From Rhabditophanes sp. KR3021 (taxonomy: Eukaryota > Nematoda > Chromadorea > Rhabditida > Alloionematidae): 64,000 bases of DNA. Below the pieces are notes generated by a model. The model did no database searches. It worked only from the letters and a program-made list of their open reading frames with translations, and was not told the DNA's origin. Position numbers and translations under genes: made by a program. The DNA lies in assembly GCA_963281155.1 (NCBI GenBank), contig CAUJLY010000003.1, positions 3,906,001-3,970,000 on the forward strand, written 5' to 3'. This document shows positions 10,900-22,499 of the stretch, one piece after another. How positions within the stretch are numbered: position 1 is the first letter of the stretch; the number at the start of each line of letters is the position of its first letter.

Positions 10900-13800
10900 T
10901 TAAAAGAAGGTTTTATTAAAACTAAAAAATAAGTTAAAATAATAAAAATGTGAGAAACTGTTTGCTAAACAATTTGTTGCATAAACTATTTGTCAAATTG
11001 TTTTGCTTAACAATAGTAAATATAGTAAATATCACGAAAACGGTTTGGCATGGAAAAAATATTTTTTATATACGCCAATTATTTTGAAGCTGGGTGATAG
11101 CTAAATAATAAAATTGTTTATTTTTTTAAACAAAATAATTCCTTTAGAAATGTCAAAAATATTGTAACTGTGGTTCATTTAATGAGATGACGTTAAACTT
11201 AATCGAAACATTTCAAGTAAATGATTAAATTATAAACATATTTAACAATTTCTCAAACTTAAAAATAAAAAAATGGAAAAATAGTGTGATATTAATCTAA
11301 AAATCAAAAATACTATCCAGCTAATTTTAAAAGAAAATATACTGTCCTACTAATTTGTACATTAAAAAAATACTGTTTTAGTTTGCAAAGTAAAAAAATA
11401 CTGCCCAATTATTTTATCCAATTTAAAAACAATTTCAACAAAATTGTATCAAAGTAGACTTTCCAAAAGTTAAAATAATTTCTGAAGTAAAATGAAAATA
11501 CTATTTAGTATCTAAATATTACGAGAGCACTTCAGATAAAATTATATCTTAACATAAAGATGCTGTCATTCACAAATGTTTTTCTTGATACTTTGTAGAA
11601 AAAAGATTGCTACGACATTACATCTTTCGACTGTCACCTAGAATATCAATAATGCTGCGTTCACTTGTAACATTTTTAATCTTCATGTCTTATATCAAAG
11701 TCGAATATAAGCTGATACTGATATAAAGTGCTAAATATATGTTTTAATGTTGCACAATAAACACGTCAATATTTACATAACAATTCAAATACATATAAAA
11801 TCCATGATTTTGAGAGAGCAAATGACGACAGACAGGTTTTATTTTGCAATCATCAAAATTTCATGAATATCAGAAATATGAGCTCCCACAAAATAGCTTT
11901 GTTATAAATATTATTAATAATATAATATAATAATACAAGATGATAATATTGATAGTCTAGTAGATGTCGATTTTTACTCATAATATATATTTTATGGAAG
12001 CTTTATCAGTTAATATGAAACAAATTATCAAACTTATAAATGACATTATCACACATTCGAGCGAGGCCTGTTATACATAATAAACTTTTTTACAATTACT
12101 TCCAAGTATCTTAAAAGATAAATGAGATAACATAAAGTAAATGGGATAAGCGTAGAAGAATGACGGAAAACCATAAAATTGTGCACTTATAATTAACCAA
12201 AAATTAGCAAAGGGCAAATACTAGTAATTGAAAGTAATTAAAAGTAATTAATAAAATGATTAATATATTTGAAACATATTCACATTCATCTTCTGTTTAT
12301 TTACGTAGATTAAGGTTTATTCAGGTTCATTAAAGTATTTTATGGTTAATAATTTAGTATTTAATATTAAATATCAATACAAATCAACTTAAATATCAGA
12401 GAACTGATTTACAATTTAATACAAACTTTAGTGTTGATAATTTGCAATAGATTTTGTGTTGTATATGAGAGATAGCATCAATGCGCGAAAAAGTTTGATT
12501 GAATAAAGTTTTGTCGTAAATATTTAGTGCATTATCATATAATATTATCAAGCATACAAGTAAATATTTAGTTTTAAATTCTTAACAATCGTACGGATGA
12601 ATAACATTCTATGTGATCTTCTTTACATGGGTACTAAATTTTGTAAATTGGAGAGTATCAAGAATAATAGGTAGGCCAATTTTTACGGGAATATGATTTC
12701 TGTAATTAGTATGAAACATTTATTTCCATTTTGTTCATCACATTAAAAACTAAAGGGTAATCTTATATTTAGAAGCGACCATTCGTAATATGTATTGCTT
12801 ATCCATAACATGTATTACTTATTTTTAAAATAGAAGGATTTAAGAAACAACAATAGTTTAATAATTTGCGCTTATTATAAAGGTCAAAGGGCAAGTGATA
12901 CATTTAAAATTGTCTCTGAGTATATACATTTTTTGCAATACATTTTCCACCAACACATTAGTGAAAAGGTTAAGGATAAGAAATTTGCAACAGCTGCTAA
13001 CAAATTTTTGTTAAATTTTATATCGTTAAGACCGCGAACGCCAATCGAAATGATATGACTTCCTTTTCTTGATCATAAAAAGAGTAAATATAAAGTCTTT
13101 GGATAAATATTTGCCTCAGGCCTTGGATGATATATATTTTACACATAAATAGTTCTTTTAACTCTCGAAATTGATATGAAAGATAAAATATTGTATACAG
13201 AGACATCTTAGCTTAGAGAGTACTAAAGAAAAATGTATTGCCGCCAAGTAAGTATTGCCTCGAGAAACAATTTGTGTCTTACCAGACAACCAAACTATTA
13301 TTCGCTACTATATGTATCTTTGATACTACATATGCTTATCGCCACCACTAAAAACTGATGCTCCATCAATTTTTCTGTACTTTGTTAACGACAAGAAAAG
13401 CGAGAGAGTTATCAAGCAGCAAAATGATAATATATTAAAAAAGATGCATACAAATAATTATAGTTAGAGGCCTTTAATAGTAACTAAATACTTAATATCC
13501 TAATCTTTACCTGACACTTTCAGAATATGCTACAAAATCTGTATTTAAAATTGACAATTGCGTGTAAGTACAAGAAAACAAAAACTAGTATACTATACCT
13601 TAACTTTCAACGAACAACCTTTGCCTCCTACTAAGTGCCTTTGCTTTTATTCTTATAAACTAGTAGACCTTACTCGTATTTCAAGCCGGTGAATTTTTAA
13701 AATGACTCACCAAGTAAAGCGCAAAAGTTTACCAAATCTATGTATTTAGATGCAAATGATCACACCAAATAACTATTTAAAATCAATGATACAAATGATG

Positions 13801-15626
13801 TTACAGATATAAAAGTTAATGATAACCATAAAAAATGATAATGTATTTTACAATTTATAAATAAATATAAAATCCAAAGTAATTATTCATGTATAAACAA
13901 ACGAATCATCGATCTTGCCCAAAAGTGTCATTCTAATAATTAAGACCAAGCATATTTATTATTTATTTGTGGACGGTTTGTATACATATTTAGAAGGCAT
14001 TCTTATATTTATTACTTTGAACTTTATAAAACTTCAAATAAACAATGTCTAGAGACCACATAATTGCAAATTTGGTTAATTTGGCCTTTAAAGGTACAAT
14101 GAGAAAAGTTTTTAAACTACATGCCGCGGCACTGGTAAAAGCACTTTTTCCACTCCAAAAACATCAATTGTATAGAGGATATTTTTTAGTAGTGCACATA
14201 AATTTATTTAGTCAATTGCGCAGGAGCAGAAGAAATGGCCAAAAGATGATGACCGGCATTTTCAATCCTATTTTGATAGTTTTAACATAATACTATACAG
14301 TTTTGTGGGCCTTTTCAACCATTACACTCAACAAAAGAATACTATGAGTTTAAAAGAAGCTTGTCCAATTATTCTACCAGTATGATAAATGTGCAACTCA
14401 TTATCGTTAATGTTCACTCTTGGCATTAATTGTATAAAATACTTTTAACCAAAAAATAACTCTTCGACGACCGAGGCAGTAAAAAAGATCAAATTGATAA
14501 ACTATTAATCTTGGTGGATGTGTCAAAGTTATCGTTAAATATGCAACTTTTAATGTTTAATTTGTTTAATGTTATTAGCTGTTTTAAAATGTATATTCAT
14601 CTGAATCAAATGGATGAACAATATATTCTTGAATTTCCTTTTTCAGCGATAGTTGGGTTGTTATTCTGATATGTATGCTCATTTTTATACTGACTTTTAA
14701 TGCATTTAATCAAATGCGTGAATTTGTGAACCATCAAAAAGTCATTTGGTGTTTATTATATTATCACCAAGAAGTAAAAATAATGGTATCACCTTTGTGA
14801 ATTTTTATCTTTTCATCATAAAAATGTATTTATCGTATGTGCCCATTACAAACAAATGAAATTCAACATTCGAATGTAGTGTATTTGATGCATAGAAAAG
14901 CTGGCTTGTCAGCAGAGAAATTAAAAGTGTGCACTATTATATGACTTGCCTTACTAACTACAGAAACATAGAATGTAATGAGATTGAATTGGTCGTTGTC
15001 TTGAGAGGAAAATGTCACGTATTGGAAGGATGATAACGATTGACGACTACAATTATACAAAGCTATATTAGATACAAATCTCATCGTTTTTTTAATTACT
15101 ATTTAAATTTCCGTTCTTAGTAGGTTGTTATCAGTTGCTCATTCATATTTTGACCTCATTTTAAGCATTCACCAGGTTCTACTAATATCTCAAAACGTTT
15201 TACCAAGTCTACACAGATATTATACACATTTTGACACAAGTATTATCTCTCTTTCATCATTAACAAATCATTGACAAAACTGCTGACAAAATCATACTTT
15301 TTGACCATCTTCAATCATTAATATCGTAATTGGAGTCAGCAAATTTTTACTGCTTCCTATCAAAACATATCTTTAGTGATTGACTGCGTACGATTAATAT
15401 TTTTTCGATATCACAAACTAATTAACATCCTAAGTTAATATAATCTAGTTGTGATAATAACACTTCTTTACGTCCTTGAAGCTCATTACAAGTATTGATC
15501 GTTGCGTGTGTGATCTGCTTATTATTACGCATCTTAAAATATCGCTCTCTGATCCAGTCCATTTTTATATACCACTGTGTCTCAATTAAATTTTAACGAT
15601 TTTTTATTTTGCCAGAAACTAAGAAG
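10900..15626. other. Long AT-rich region without a convincing gene
   Basis: About 4.7 kb between the divergent CAAX-tail gene (-) and akirin (+). It must hold both promoters. The only ORFs of note are + 14045-14290 (81 codons from ATG) and - 14863-15084 (73 codons). The first overlaps, in another frame, a GTGKST string near 14125 followed by open stretches interrupted by stops, which could be a decayed P-loop protein. I cannot support a gene. Confidence 0.4.
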
Positions 15627-16764
15627 ATGACTTGCGGACTCGCCTTAAAACGTCCCCATGACTACGAAGCTTATTTAAGTCCAGATAGTACCATTGAATC
15701 TAAACGGTCCCGTACCTCTAACTACAATTGCTCTCCCTTCAGACCTCAACTGGGAACTCTCGCAGCAAACTTACCCCTCACAAGTGCTTTAAATATTTTG
15801 AAAGAATCTGTAAGTGCAACTATTTCATTAAAATATCAATAATATCATGGTATTATTAACCATGTCACAATAATACTAACAATATCAGAATAATATTAAC
15901 AATACCATGGCAATGTTATGAGTATCAGAATAATATTATTGTTTTATCATTGTCTCATTTTAAATTTCATTTGCTTTAATAATGTGGTTATCTTTTCAGG
16001 ATGACGATGACAAATCCGTCTTTTCAAGAATACGCAACTCTTGCAAAATTACTGAAAATCAATTAGATTGCTATTTAAAGACACAAGCCGTGTTGACCAG
16101 AAAGAAAGTAATTGCCAAGCGAAGAGACGTTGTCATGGAGGCATCTGTACCAAGCGGATCAACTAACCATACGCCCGTTAAGACAGAAAATTCCAAATTT
16201 AGATTTAGAGAAGCAAAGTCACCATTATCATCAGGCAAGTCAGCAAAATTAAAAAATGTTAAAATTAAAAATGTATGTGGAAGCTAAGTTAGAAGAAATT
16301 AAGCCGTGTATTTTGTTGAGAGCACAGTTGAGATTCTTTTAACGATTGAGGGATACTTCATATACATTATTTCATTAGATTGACCTGATGCGTCGATATT
16401 AGTCAATACATCTTGAAGGTCCAAAAGTACTGGATACTCCGCGGCAAAGGCCTTGTTAGTAGCCGATTTTCCCAAACAACTTCTTTTAGAAGGATATTTA
16501 ATAATAAAGAAATCACTTTTAGGTAGCGAATCAGACTCGGAGTCCATTTGCCGAAAAGAATTTGAAAAGAAGTATTACTCCTTGAAAGACTTCAGATCCA
16601 TGACCAAAAGACTCTTGATGGAACAAGAAGTCAGACTCCGTTCTGAATATGAAGTCATCCTGAGAGAACAGTTGGCCGAGCAACACGAGCAATACTGTCA
16701 ATTCGCCGATGAGCAATTCAGAGCCAACAAGGGAGAAGATCATAGCTTTTCATATGTGTCATAA
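15627..16764 (+). CDS. akirin: Akirin
   Basis: Exons 15627-15809 and 16000-16272 plus a last exon beginning at about 16511 and ending at 16764; roughly 240 residues. The N-terminus MTCGLALKRPHDYEAYLSP is the akirin signature, with the KRSR nuclear localisation signal a few residues on. The C-terminal exon carries the conserved helix-rich block (YYSLKDFRSMTKRLLMEQE, then EYEVILREQLAEQHEQY) and ends FSYVS, equivalent to the ASYLS end of other akirins. Akirins are small nuclear cofactors that link transcription factors to chromatin remodellers in innate immunity and development. The exact last acceptor is uncertain: AAG at 16510 keeps phase, while the better-looking TTTTAG nearby does not. A TTTTGCCAG acceptor sits 11-12 bases before the ATG, consistent with trans-splicing. 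The second intron contains an antisense remnant. Confidence 0.93.
16299..16480 (-). pseudogene. Antisense coding remnant in akirin intron 2 (related to one in the OAT intron)
   Basis: The - strand frame ending at 16299 reads AAEYPVLLDLQDVLTNIDAS, then GQSNEIMYMKYPSIVKRIST and a stop. It aligns without gaps to the remnant at 58600-58875, which has [20 protein letters not shown] then KRI, about half the positions identical by eye over some 39 residues. The frame formally continues into the akirin exon, which is a shadow. The family is not recognised. It is likely the 3' end of an insert decayed inside the intron. Confidence 0.6.
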
Positions 16765-17353
16765 ATATGGTCACAAACCCATTTTGTGCCTTAATTATCT
16801 AAATGTTGGTGGCTCAAAATAATTAGTGACGTTATAATCTGAACGTGTCAATTTCTATCATTTCAAATTCTTTCTCCAACTCAACATTGGTCTATTTCTA
16901 TGTGTCTTTTAAAATGTCCTTTGAGTTATTGCCAAACTCTTTTTATCTAGCTAACAAGTTAAACAAATTTATTCCATCATCAAACGAACAATCAAGTCTA
17001 TTTAAATATATTCTTCCTTTTTACTAACATCCCCGCAATTGTAAAAATCAACTTTAAAATTGGAATACATTTATTACAACTTGGTTCTATTTCCTACAAA
17101 AACTCAACCTCACTTTGGATTTTGTACAATGCTATTTAATATTAACAAGGTGAAAGGATACTATTATTTGCTCTTTCTGTAAATCATAACTAAAATTAAT
17201 TTACTCATTTGATAATTTTTGTGACTTTTAATTTTGCAATTAATAAAGAGACTTTTGCTTTTAATTTTGTTATTTTTATAATTGGTCAAATTCCACATTA
17301 CTTTATCCTGCCAACATAACTCCCTTTCAATGTTATTTGCTGACATTTAGATC
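16765..17353. other. Intergenic region between akirin and DPH6
   Basis: About 590 bases, AT-rich. It holds the akirin 3' end and the DPH6 promoter. No gene or repeat recognised. Confidence 0.5.
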
Positions 17354-18421
17354 ATGAAAGTATGTAGATTGATTAGTGGAGGCAAGGATTCCATCTATAA
17401 TTTAATGTTAGCTAAGGAACATGGACACGAAATCGTATGTCTTGCTAATTTATTTCCACCACCAAATGGTCCGCAAGAACTTGATTCTTACATGTATCAA
17501 TGCGTAGGTAGTGAAGCCGTCCATTTTATAGGAGAAGCAATGAATGGAATGCCACTATTTAGAAAGCAAATTACTGGCAAGCCAATTAATACTGAAATGG
17601 AATATAAAAGCGATAATGATGAGGATGAAGTAGAAGACTTGTATCTTTTGATGCAAATCGTTCTAAAAAATCACCCAGATGTACAAGCTGTTTCTGTGGG
17701 GGCTATCGAAAGTGAATATCAAAAGAAAAGAGTTGAACATGTCTGCCAACGTTTAGGTCTAAAGATGCTAGCTTACATGTGGAAAAAAGATCAGAAGAAG
17801 TTATTGGATGACATGATTCGCGATGGCGTCAATGCAATCATTATCAAAGTAGCCGCTGCTGGCCTTACGACCAAATTTCTGGGACAATCTATCAAAGAAG
17901 CTAGAGATAGCCTTCATGAAGTTGAAAAGAAATTCCATATCAATGTTTGTGGCGAAGGAGGTAAATTCTTATAACAAAAATAAACAGCAAAAAATAAAAA
18001 GAATAAAAATTTGCTATCAACAATTGCTTTTGCATCAAAGGCCATTCTTGCTTTGCAGTATTCACATTTGTGGATCCTTAGAAGCAGTGTGTCTGAGTTG
18101 AGACCGTCACATTGCAATTATCTAACAATTGTAGGATTATAGCAAGTATGACTTGCTAAACATCTCAGATGACCATGCTTTACTTAAACTAAAATTTAAA
18201 AAGCCTTACAACAAAATTTATTCAAAAAAGACATTTAAATATATTAATAAAATTGTACAATTCCAGGCGAGTATGAGACGTTTGTTGTAGATTGTCCATT
18301 ATTCACCCAAAGAATTAACATCACTTTATCGGAAGCTGTCCTTCATACTCCACCAGATGATACTGTTTCTATTTTGCTTTTACAAGAACTTGAATGCGGG
18401 CCCCAAATACGCAGAAGCTAA
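17354..18421 (+). CDS. dph6: Diphthine--ammonia ligase (DPH6)
   Basis: Two exons (17354-17960 and 18267-18421) give 253 residues, close to the usual length of single-domain DPH6. The N-terminus MKVCRLISGGKDSIYNLML has the SGGKDS pyrophosphatase loop of the adenine nucleotide alpha hydrolase fold. Other family blocks are YMYQCVGSE, the Asp/Glu-rich loop SDNDEDEVEDLY, VSVGAIESEYQKKRVEHVC and the C-terminal NVCGEGGEYETFVVDCPLF, which is spliced across the intron. The enzyme carries out the last, ATP-dependent amidation of diphthine to diphthamide on elongation factor 2 in the cytosol. A TTTAG acceptor lies three bases before the ATG, which supports this start. The intron contains antisense remnant and repeat sequence. 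Confidence 0.95.
17990..18117 (-). pseudogene. Antisense coding-like remnant in DPH6 intron
   Basis: The - strand frame from 18117 reads CDGLNSDTLLLRIHKCEYCK then ARMAFDAKAIVDSK before turning into AT-rich hydrophobic junk. The HKCEYC string looks like part of a zinc-binding finger. No start or splice site is evident. It sits next to a repeat shared with the NDUFA10 intron (18140-18260). Confidence 0.3.
18140..18260. repeat. Dispersed repeat, copy 1 (DPH6 intron)
   Basis: Shares collinear blocks with 63833-64000 in the NDUFA10 intron: GTATG-x-CTTGCTAAA, then TTTACTTAAA, and at the far end CAAAAAAGACATTTAAATAT followed by ATTAATAAAATT. Spacing differs because the other copy has about 50 bases more in the middle. 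A short hairpin AGCAAGT-ATG-ACTTGCT lies at the left end. Confidence 0.55.
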
Positions 18422-18883
18422 TGTTTAAATAATTGTTACAATCGCTTGTTATTATCTATTACAACTTGTTATTTACTATAATTGTCATTGGACATTCCGT
18501 TATAAAGTTTTTTTATATACTAATGCCTATAAATGCTATTTTTGTATTAATGCCTTTCTACCATTGAAAGTACCTTTTATATTAAACAAAACCATCATTG
18601 CATCCATTTATCATTAATCATTCTACACTTAAGAGATTTCCACTAACAAAAGATGAGGCAATTTAGAGTATATATTAATGTAAAATAAGATTTTTGTTTA
18701 TATTAAGTGCTTTTGTAATTTGGGATGAGTATATCTTATTGTTGTCTTTAATGACAATAAAATTTGCATGGTTTTTTCCTTTTACCAATTTATAAATAGA
18801 ATAATAAGAAAACTTTATTTAGAAATAACTAACTTTGAAAAAATGAAATTACAATATTGTCTGGTAACTACTTCATTTAGGGT
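18422..18883. other. Intergenic region 3' of DPH6
   Basis: AT-rich 3' flank. No gene recognised. Confidence 0.5.
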
Positions 18884-19370
18884 CTGCTATAGTCTATTGC
18901 TTGATCTCCAGAAGATCTAATAGCAATAGATGTGACATTTTTACCCATTTCAACAGCCAAATCTTCAATTTTTCCAGATGCATCAAATCCAACAGCAGGA
19001 CAAAGTAACACGGGAACTCTTGGTTGGATTTCACTCTAATAATTTCTTTCAAATTGCAACCTTATCTTGTTGCATGAATTCAGGTCCAAAGGCAGCAGTA
19101 ACTAAAAATGAGCTGCAGCAACTACTCTGTCTGATCTGAAGGAGTGAATGACAAGTAAATTGTAGATTGCCATTCCAACTCCAGACAACTTTTCGTTGCT
19201 TCCCAAAGTTCAGGTACTTCTGCTTCTGGATTATCTGACTTAAGCCAGCCTTCAAAAACGGCAGATATTGAACCTTTCTTTGTACGTTATTGAATTCAGT
19301 TAAAGATGTTAGCTTAATGAAAGCACCAAGTTGGTGTCGATGGAGATAAGGCAAGGACTTTCCAGCAACT
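18884..19370 (-). pseudogene. Fragment of cytoplasmic dynein 1 heavy chain (dhc-1) pseudogene
   Basis: On the - strand the pieces, in order and in different frames, are GAFIKLTSLTEFNNVQ, AVFEGWLKSDNPEAEVPELW, then FGPEFMQQDKVAI, EIQPRVPVLLCP, AVGFDASGKIEDLAVEMGKN and VTSIAI. They follow the order of the dynein-1 heavy chain AAA5/AAA6 region, where the human protein has [20 protein letters not shown] and then QITSIAIGSAEGF. Several frameshifts and stops separate the pieces, and no splice sites explain them. The remainder of the roughly 4600-residue protein is absent. This is a dead fragment of a gene that must exist elsewhere. Confidence 0.85.
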
Positions 19371-19844
19371 TATTAAAAGTATGCAACATGGTAAAACTAA
19401 AGATTTATCTAATGAACCAATTTTACTATGATTTTATGCTAATGTCATAAATATTTGATTTACTTAATCTATTTTTGCAACTGTTATCTACGAGCATTCA
19501 TTGTAAAAGGCCCAATATAAATTACACTCGTAATAATAATATGGATGCGTAATAGTTTATTGCCAATTGATGGTTTATTACGTTGTTACAACAAATTTAC
19601 TCATAAGCTTGTAATACCTAAGCACATATATAATATTTTTTGATAGGTACATATTAATAATGAAAGTGCTTATACATAGATACACCTCAAATAACAGAAG
19701 GAGAGGAAAGCAATACTATAAAAAAAGTAAAAAGATATTACAATAATATGCAATTACATTTTTGTTGAAATAATTTAAAGTTACGCAATAACATGGTTGT
19801 ATTAATAAAAATAATTTATTAAGTGGCACGTAGTTTATTATGAA
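19371..19844. other. Intergenic region, no gene seen
   Basis: AT-rich spacer between the dynein relic and the 3' end of the zinc-finger gene. Confidence 0.5.
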
Positions 19845-21287
19845 TTAATTAGTTTTGGGATAACCATATTCCCATGGGTCTTCTATGTTTTCTAAGTGAT
19901 ACACGGAATGTGAATAATGAGGCACTAAATCTTGATATACAGGTTCTAATGTTTGATACATAGGCATATGATTAACAGCCAAACTATCATGATTGATAAC
20001 ATGTTCATAAGTTATTGGCAATTCATTACAATTTATAGTTGATGGTTCCGATTCTAGAATTGTTCCATCCCCATAATGGAGAGTTGTTTCATACGTAATT
20101 TGGTGAGGTAAATGATTTTGAAAGGCAGTATTATTGGAAATGTAAATTTGTGATTGTTGATTTTTGTCTGGCAGTTGTTTCATTGTATTCAGGATGCCCT
20201 CTGTGTCGATAGGCTTTGCTGGAGTATGTTCATTTTTGAAATGTCTTTGTAACATTTGATTTGTGTGGAAGGTCTTATCACATCCTACAAAAGTACATAT
20301 GTAAGGATTATCATTTGTATGTGTTCTCAGATGGATATTCAAAGATCCTCTGGTCAGGTAGGAATTTGTGCATATCTCACATTGATACTCCTTGGGTGGA
20401 TTGTCGCCATGCCGTAAAGCATGTTGATTTAGTTGTGATCTTGTCTTGAATGCATTGTCACAGGATGAACATGCGTATGGTCGTTCTCCTGAAATGAATA
20501 CTATTATTAGAAGTACTTACAACTATCTTCTGTAATTAATATTTAAGAAAGACATAAATGAATGGCATTGCATCTAATTTTTAAATGACAAATTACGCTC
20601 TATCTTCCCATCATCTTAAATACAAATTGTACACTATATTATGAAATGTGGTAAGTCGTGAATAAATTGTGGTAATGATCTAATAAATTGGATAAATTAT
20701 CTAATAAATTTGTATAAATACATTATAGTAAATGATCGAATCAATTGGTACAAGTTATAATAAATAAGTGATATAAATTGTAGTAAATGCCTATGAGATT
20801 GGATGAGCAAATAAGTGTATATGAATATGAAATGTTTAAAACAATGTATGTAAATACAAGGCCAAATTTTACCGCTGTGAATCCGTTCGTGGCGTCGTAC
20901 ATCTGCTGGTCTCGTAAACATTTTGTCGCAAAATTTGCATCCATATTTTCGTTCGTTTTTAATGATACGCTTGGTTCTGGTGGTGGTTACTGGGGACATG
21001 GAATCTGGAGTTGTTGAGGACAACGCTTGGATTAGATTATTAGATTGATTATGAGAATTATGTTGATTAGATGATGATGGTGGGCAATCGTAAATATGAT
21101 CTGTCAATAAATGATGGAGTAAAGTTTCGGCAGTATCACAGCACATCTCACAGTACAAACACTGCGAAGGAATGGAATGATCAAGGAAATTTTTAGATTC
21201 CTCTAAATGATTTATTAATAGATTGAAGCTTCCATAGGAGAAACTACAGCACGGACATGAGATCTCAGGCTCCGTCAAAACGGACAT
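19845..21287 (-). CDS. C2H2 zinc-finger protein
   Basis: Two exons (20873-21287 and 19845-20488) join in phase inside the linker, giving HSG-ERPYAC, and encode 352 residues. Finger-like elements are: CPCCSFSYGSFNLLINHLEE at the start, a second Cys-pair unit (CLYCEMCCDTAETLLHHL), a classical finger YGCKFCDKMFTRPADVRRHE, then YACSSCDNAFKTRSQLNQHA, YQCEICTNSYLTRGSLNIHL and YICTFVGCDKTFHTNQMLQR. The linkers include the canonical HSGERPY. The C-terminal 120 residues are Tyr, His, Pro and Glu rich with no domain. It is presumably a nuclear DNA-binding transcription factor. I do not assign an ortholog. Confidence 0.88.
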
Positions 21288-22499
21288 TGCTGTAGTGGTT
21301 AGGTCTAGAACAAATTAGTAATCTTGTGCAAATATAGGTTAGATTTGATTGCTGCTGAACAATGTTCCAATGCGCAGACACGAGTGCAAATACTTTCTCG
21401 GAATATAAGTTGATAAAGTCTCAAATGGAACAATATAAACAATATGTTGAACCTTTTGTTATCAATCAACAACATCATACCATATCGTCTGTCAATAAAG
21501 CGTCAGCCTTTACTTTGTAATTAATGTATCATTTATAATAGATATTTTATGATTTATGTTCAGTGTTATTCATTTAAATCATCTAATCATTGTTAGTGAT
21601 TTTATATTGTAACACAATTATTAACTTAGGCATACAAATAAAGACGGCATATCATTGAACACCGAATTAAGAGTTGTCATAATTGAAATGAATTGGCATC
21701 AACTCAGTTTAATTTAGTTGTGGCTAGATACCAAATTTAAAGTGTAAAAAATGTAAATAAATCAAAAAACTCAAAATTGGTTAGTTGGCGTTAAATTCCA
21801 AACTTAAATAGGTAAAATAGTTCGAAATAAACTTAAAATTGGTTAGTCGGTGCACTTTTAGTGTTTAAATGAGTGTTAGTACGACATAATATGACGCTTA
21901 TTGACGTATTGTTTTCTATTATAAATAAAAACAAACGCAATTATGTTATCAGTTTGTTAATTGAAAAAGTGATTAAAATAGTGTCAATGTATCGCATTCC
22001 TTTAAACCATCATTATTCTCAATTAGGTAGGCGTAGTTGATAAGAATTTAACACATACATACACTTTCACATCAACCAACTTATCGTACGCTTTCTCCCA
22101 ACCCTGCATCTTCGGCAAGAAATTGGTAGACAGGGTATGTCAAAAAATTACGGTGTCAATAAAAATCGCAAATTTTCAATTGAAAATTTGCGCATATTTT
22201 GACGACCCTCGAATCCATTGGAATAAAGCTTTTTATACATTTGTAAACCATAATTTTTTGAATTATTTTTGACATCTTCCATTCATTATACGTTTATATT
22301 TAGTGGTGCTGGCATATTAATATATCCTTTAAAATTATCTATATTGTCTAAATATAGTGTACTCGTCTTAGCTATTATATTGACATATTTAGTTGTTTCT
22401 GCTGTTCCGTCGATGTATTACTCGCTTTTTCACTTATACGCACGTATTAATACACGTTACTTATGTTGGCATTTTTATAGGGTATACTGCTAATTCAAG
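21288..22499. other. Promoter-side intergenic region of zinc-finger gene and RPL17
   Basis: About 1.2 kb between divergent genes. It holds both promoters and the palindromic element at 22131-22210. I see no gene. Confidence 0.5.
22131..22210. mobile_element. Short palindromic MITE-like element
   Basis: The centre, 22167-22192, is a perfect 26-base palindrome (CGCAAATTTTCAA and its complement). The ends are also inverted: left CAGGGTATGTCAAAA against the reverse complement of the right end, GAGGGTCGTCAAAA. The whole can fold into one imperfect hairpin of about 80 bases. That is the structure of foldback or hairpin MITEs. No target-site duplication is clear. Confidence 0.6.

Noticed and set aside
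11000..14000. Search for CRISPR arrays, rRNA or origin-like structures in the long AT-rich stretch
   Set aside because: No regular spaced repeats or rRNA-like blocks; CRISPR is not expected in a nematode.
14045..14340. 81-codon ORF overlapping a GTGKST string
   Set aside because: The P-loop-like string is in another frame, has stops 11 and 24 codons later, and nothing nearby supports a kinase or ATPase.
16299..16547. 82-codon minus ORF taken as one gene
   Set aside because: Its first 15 or so codons are the complement of an akirin exon; only the lower part has independent similarity.
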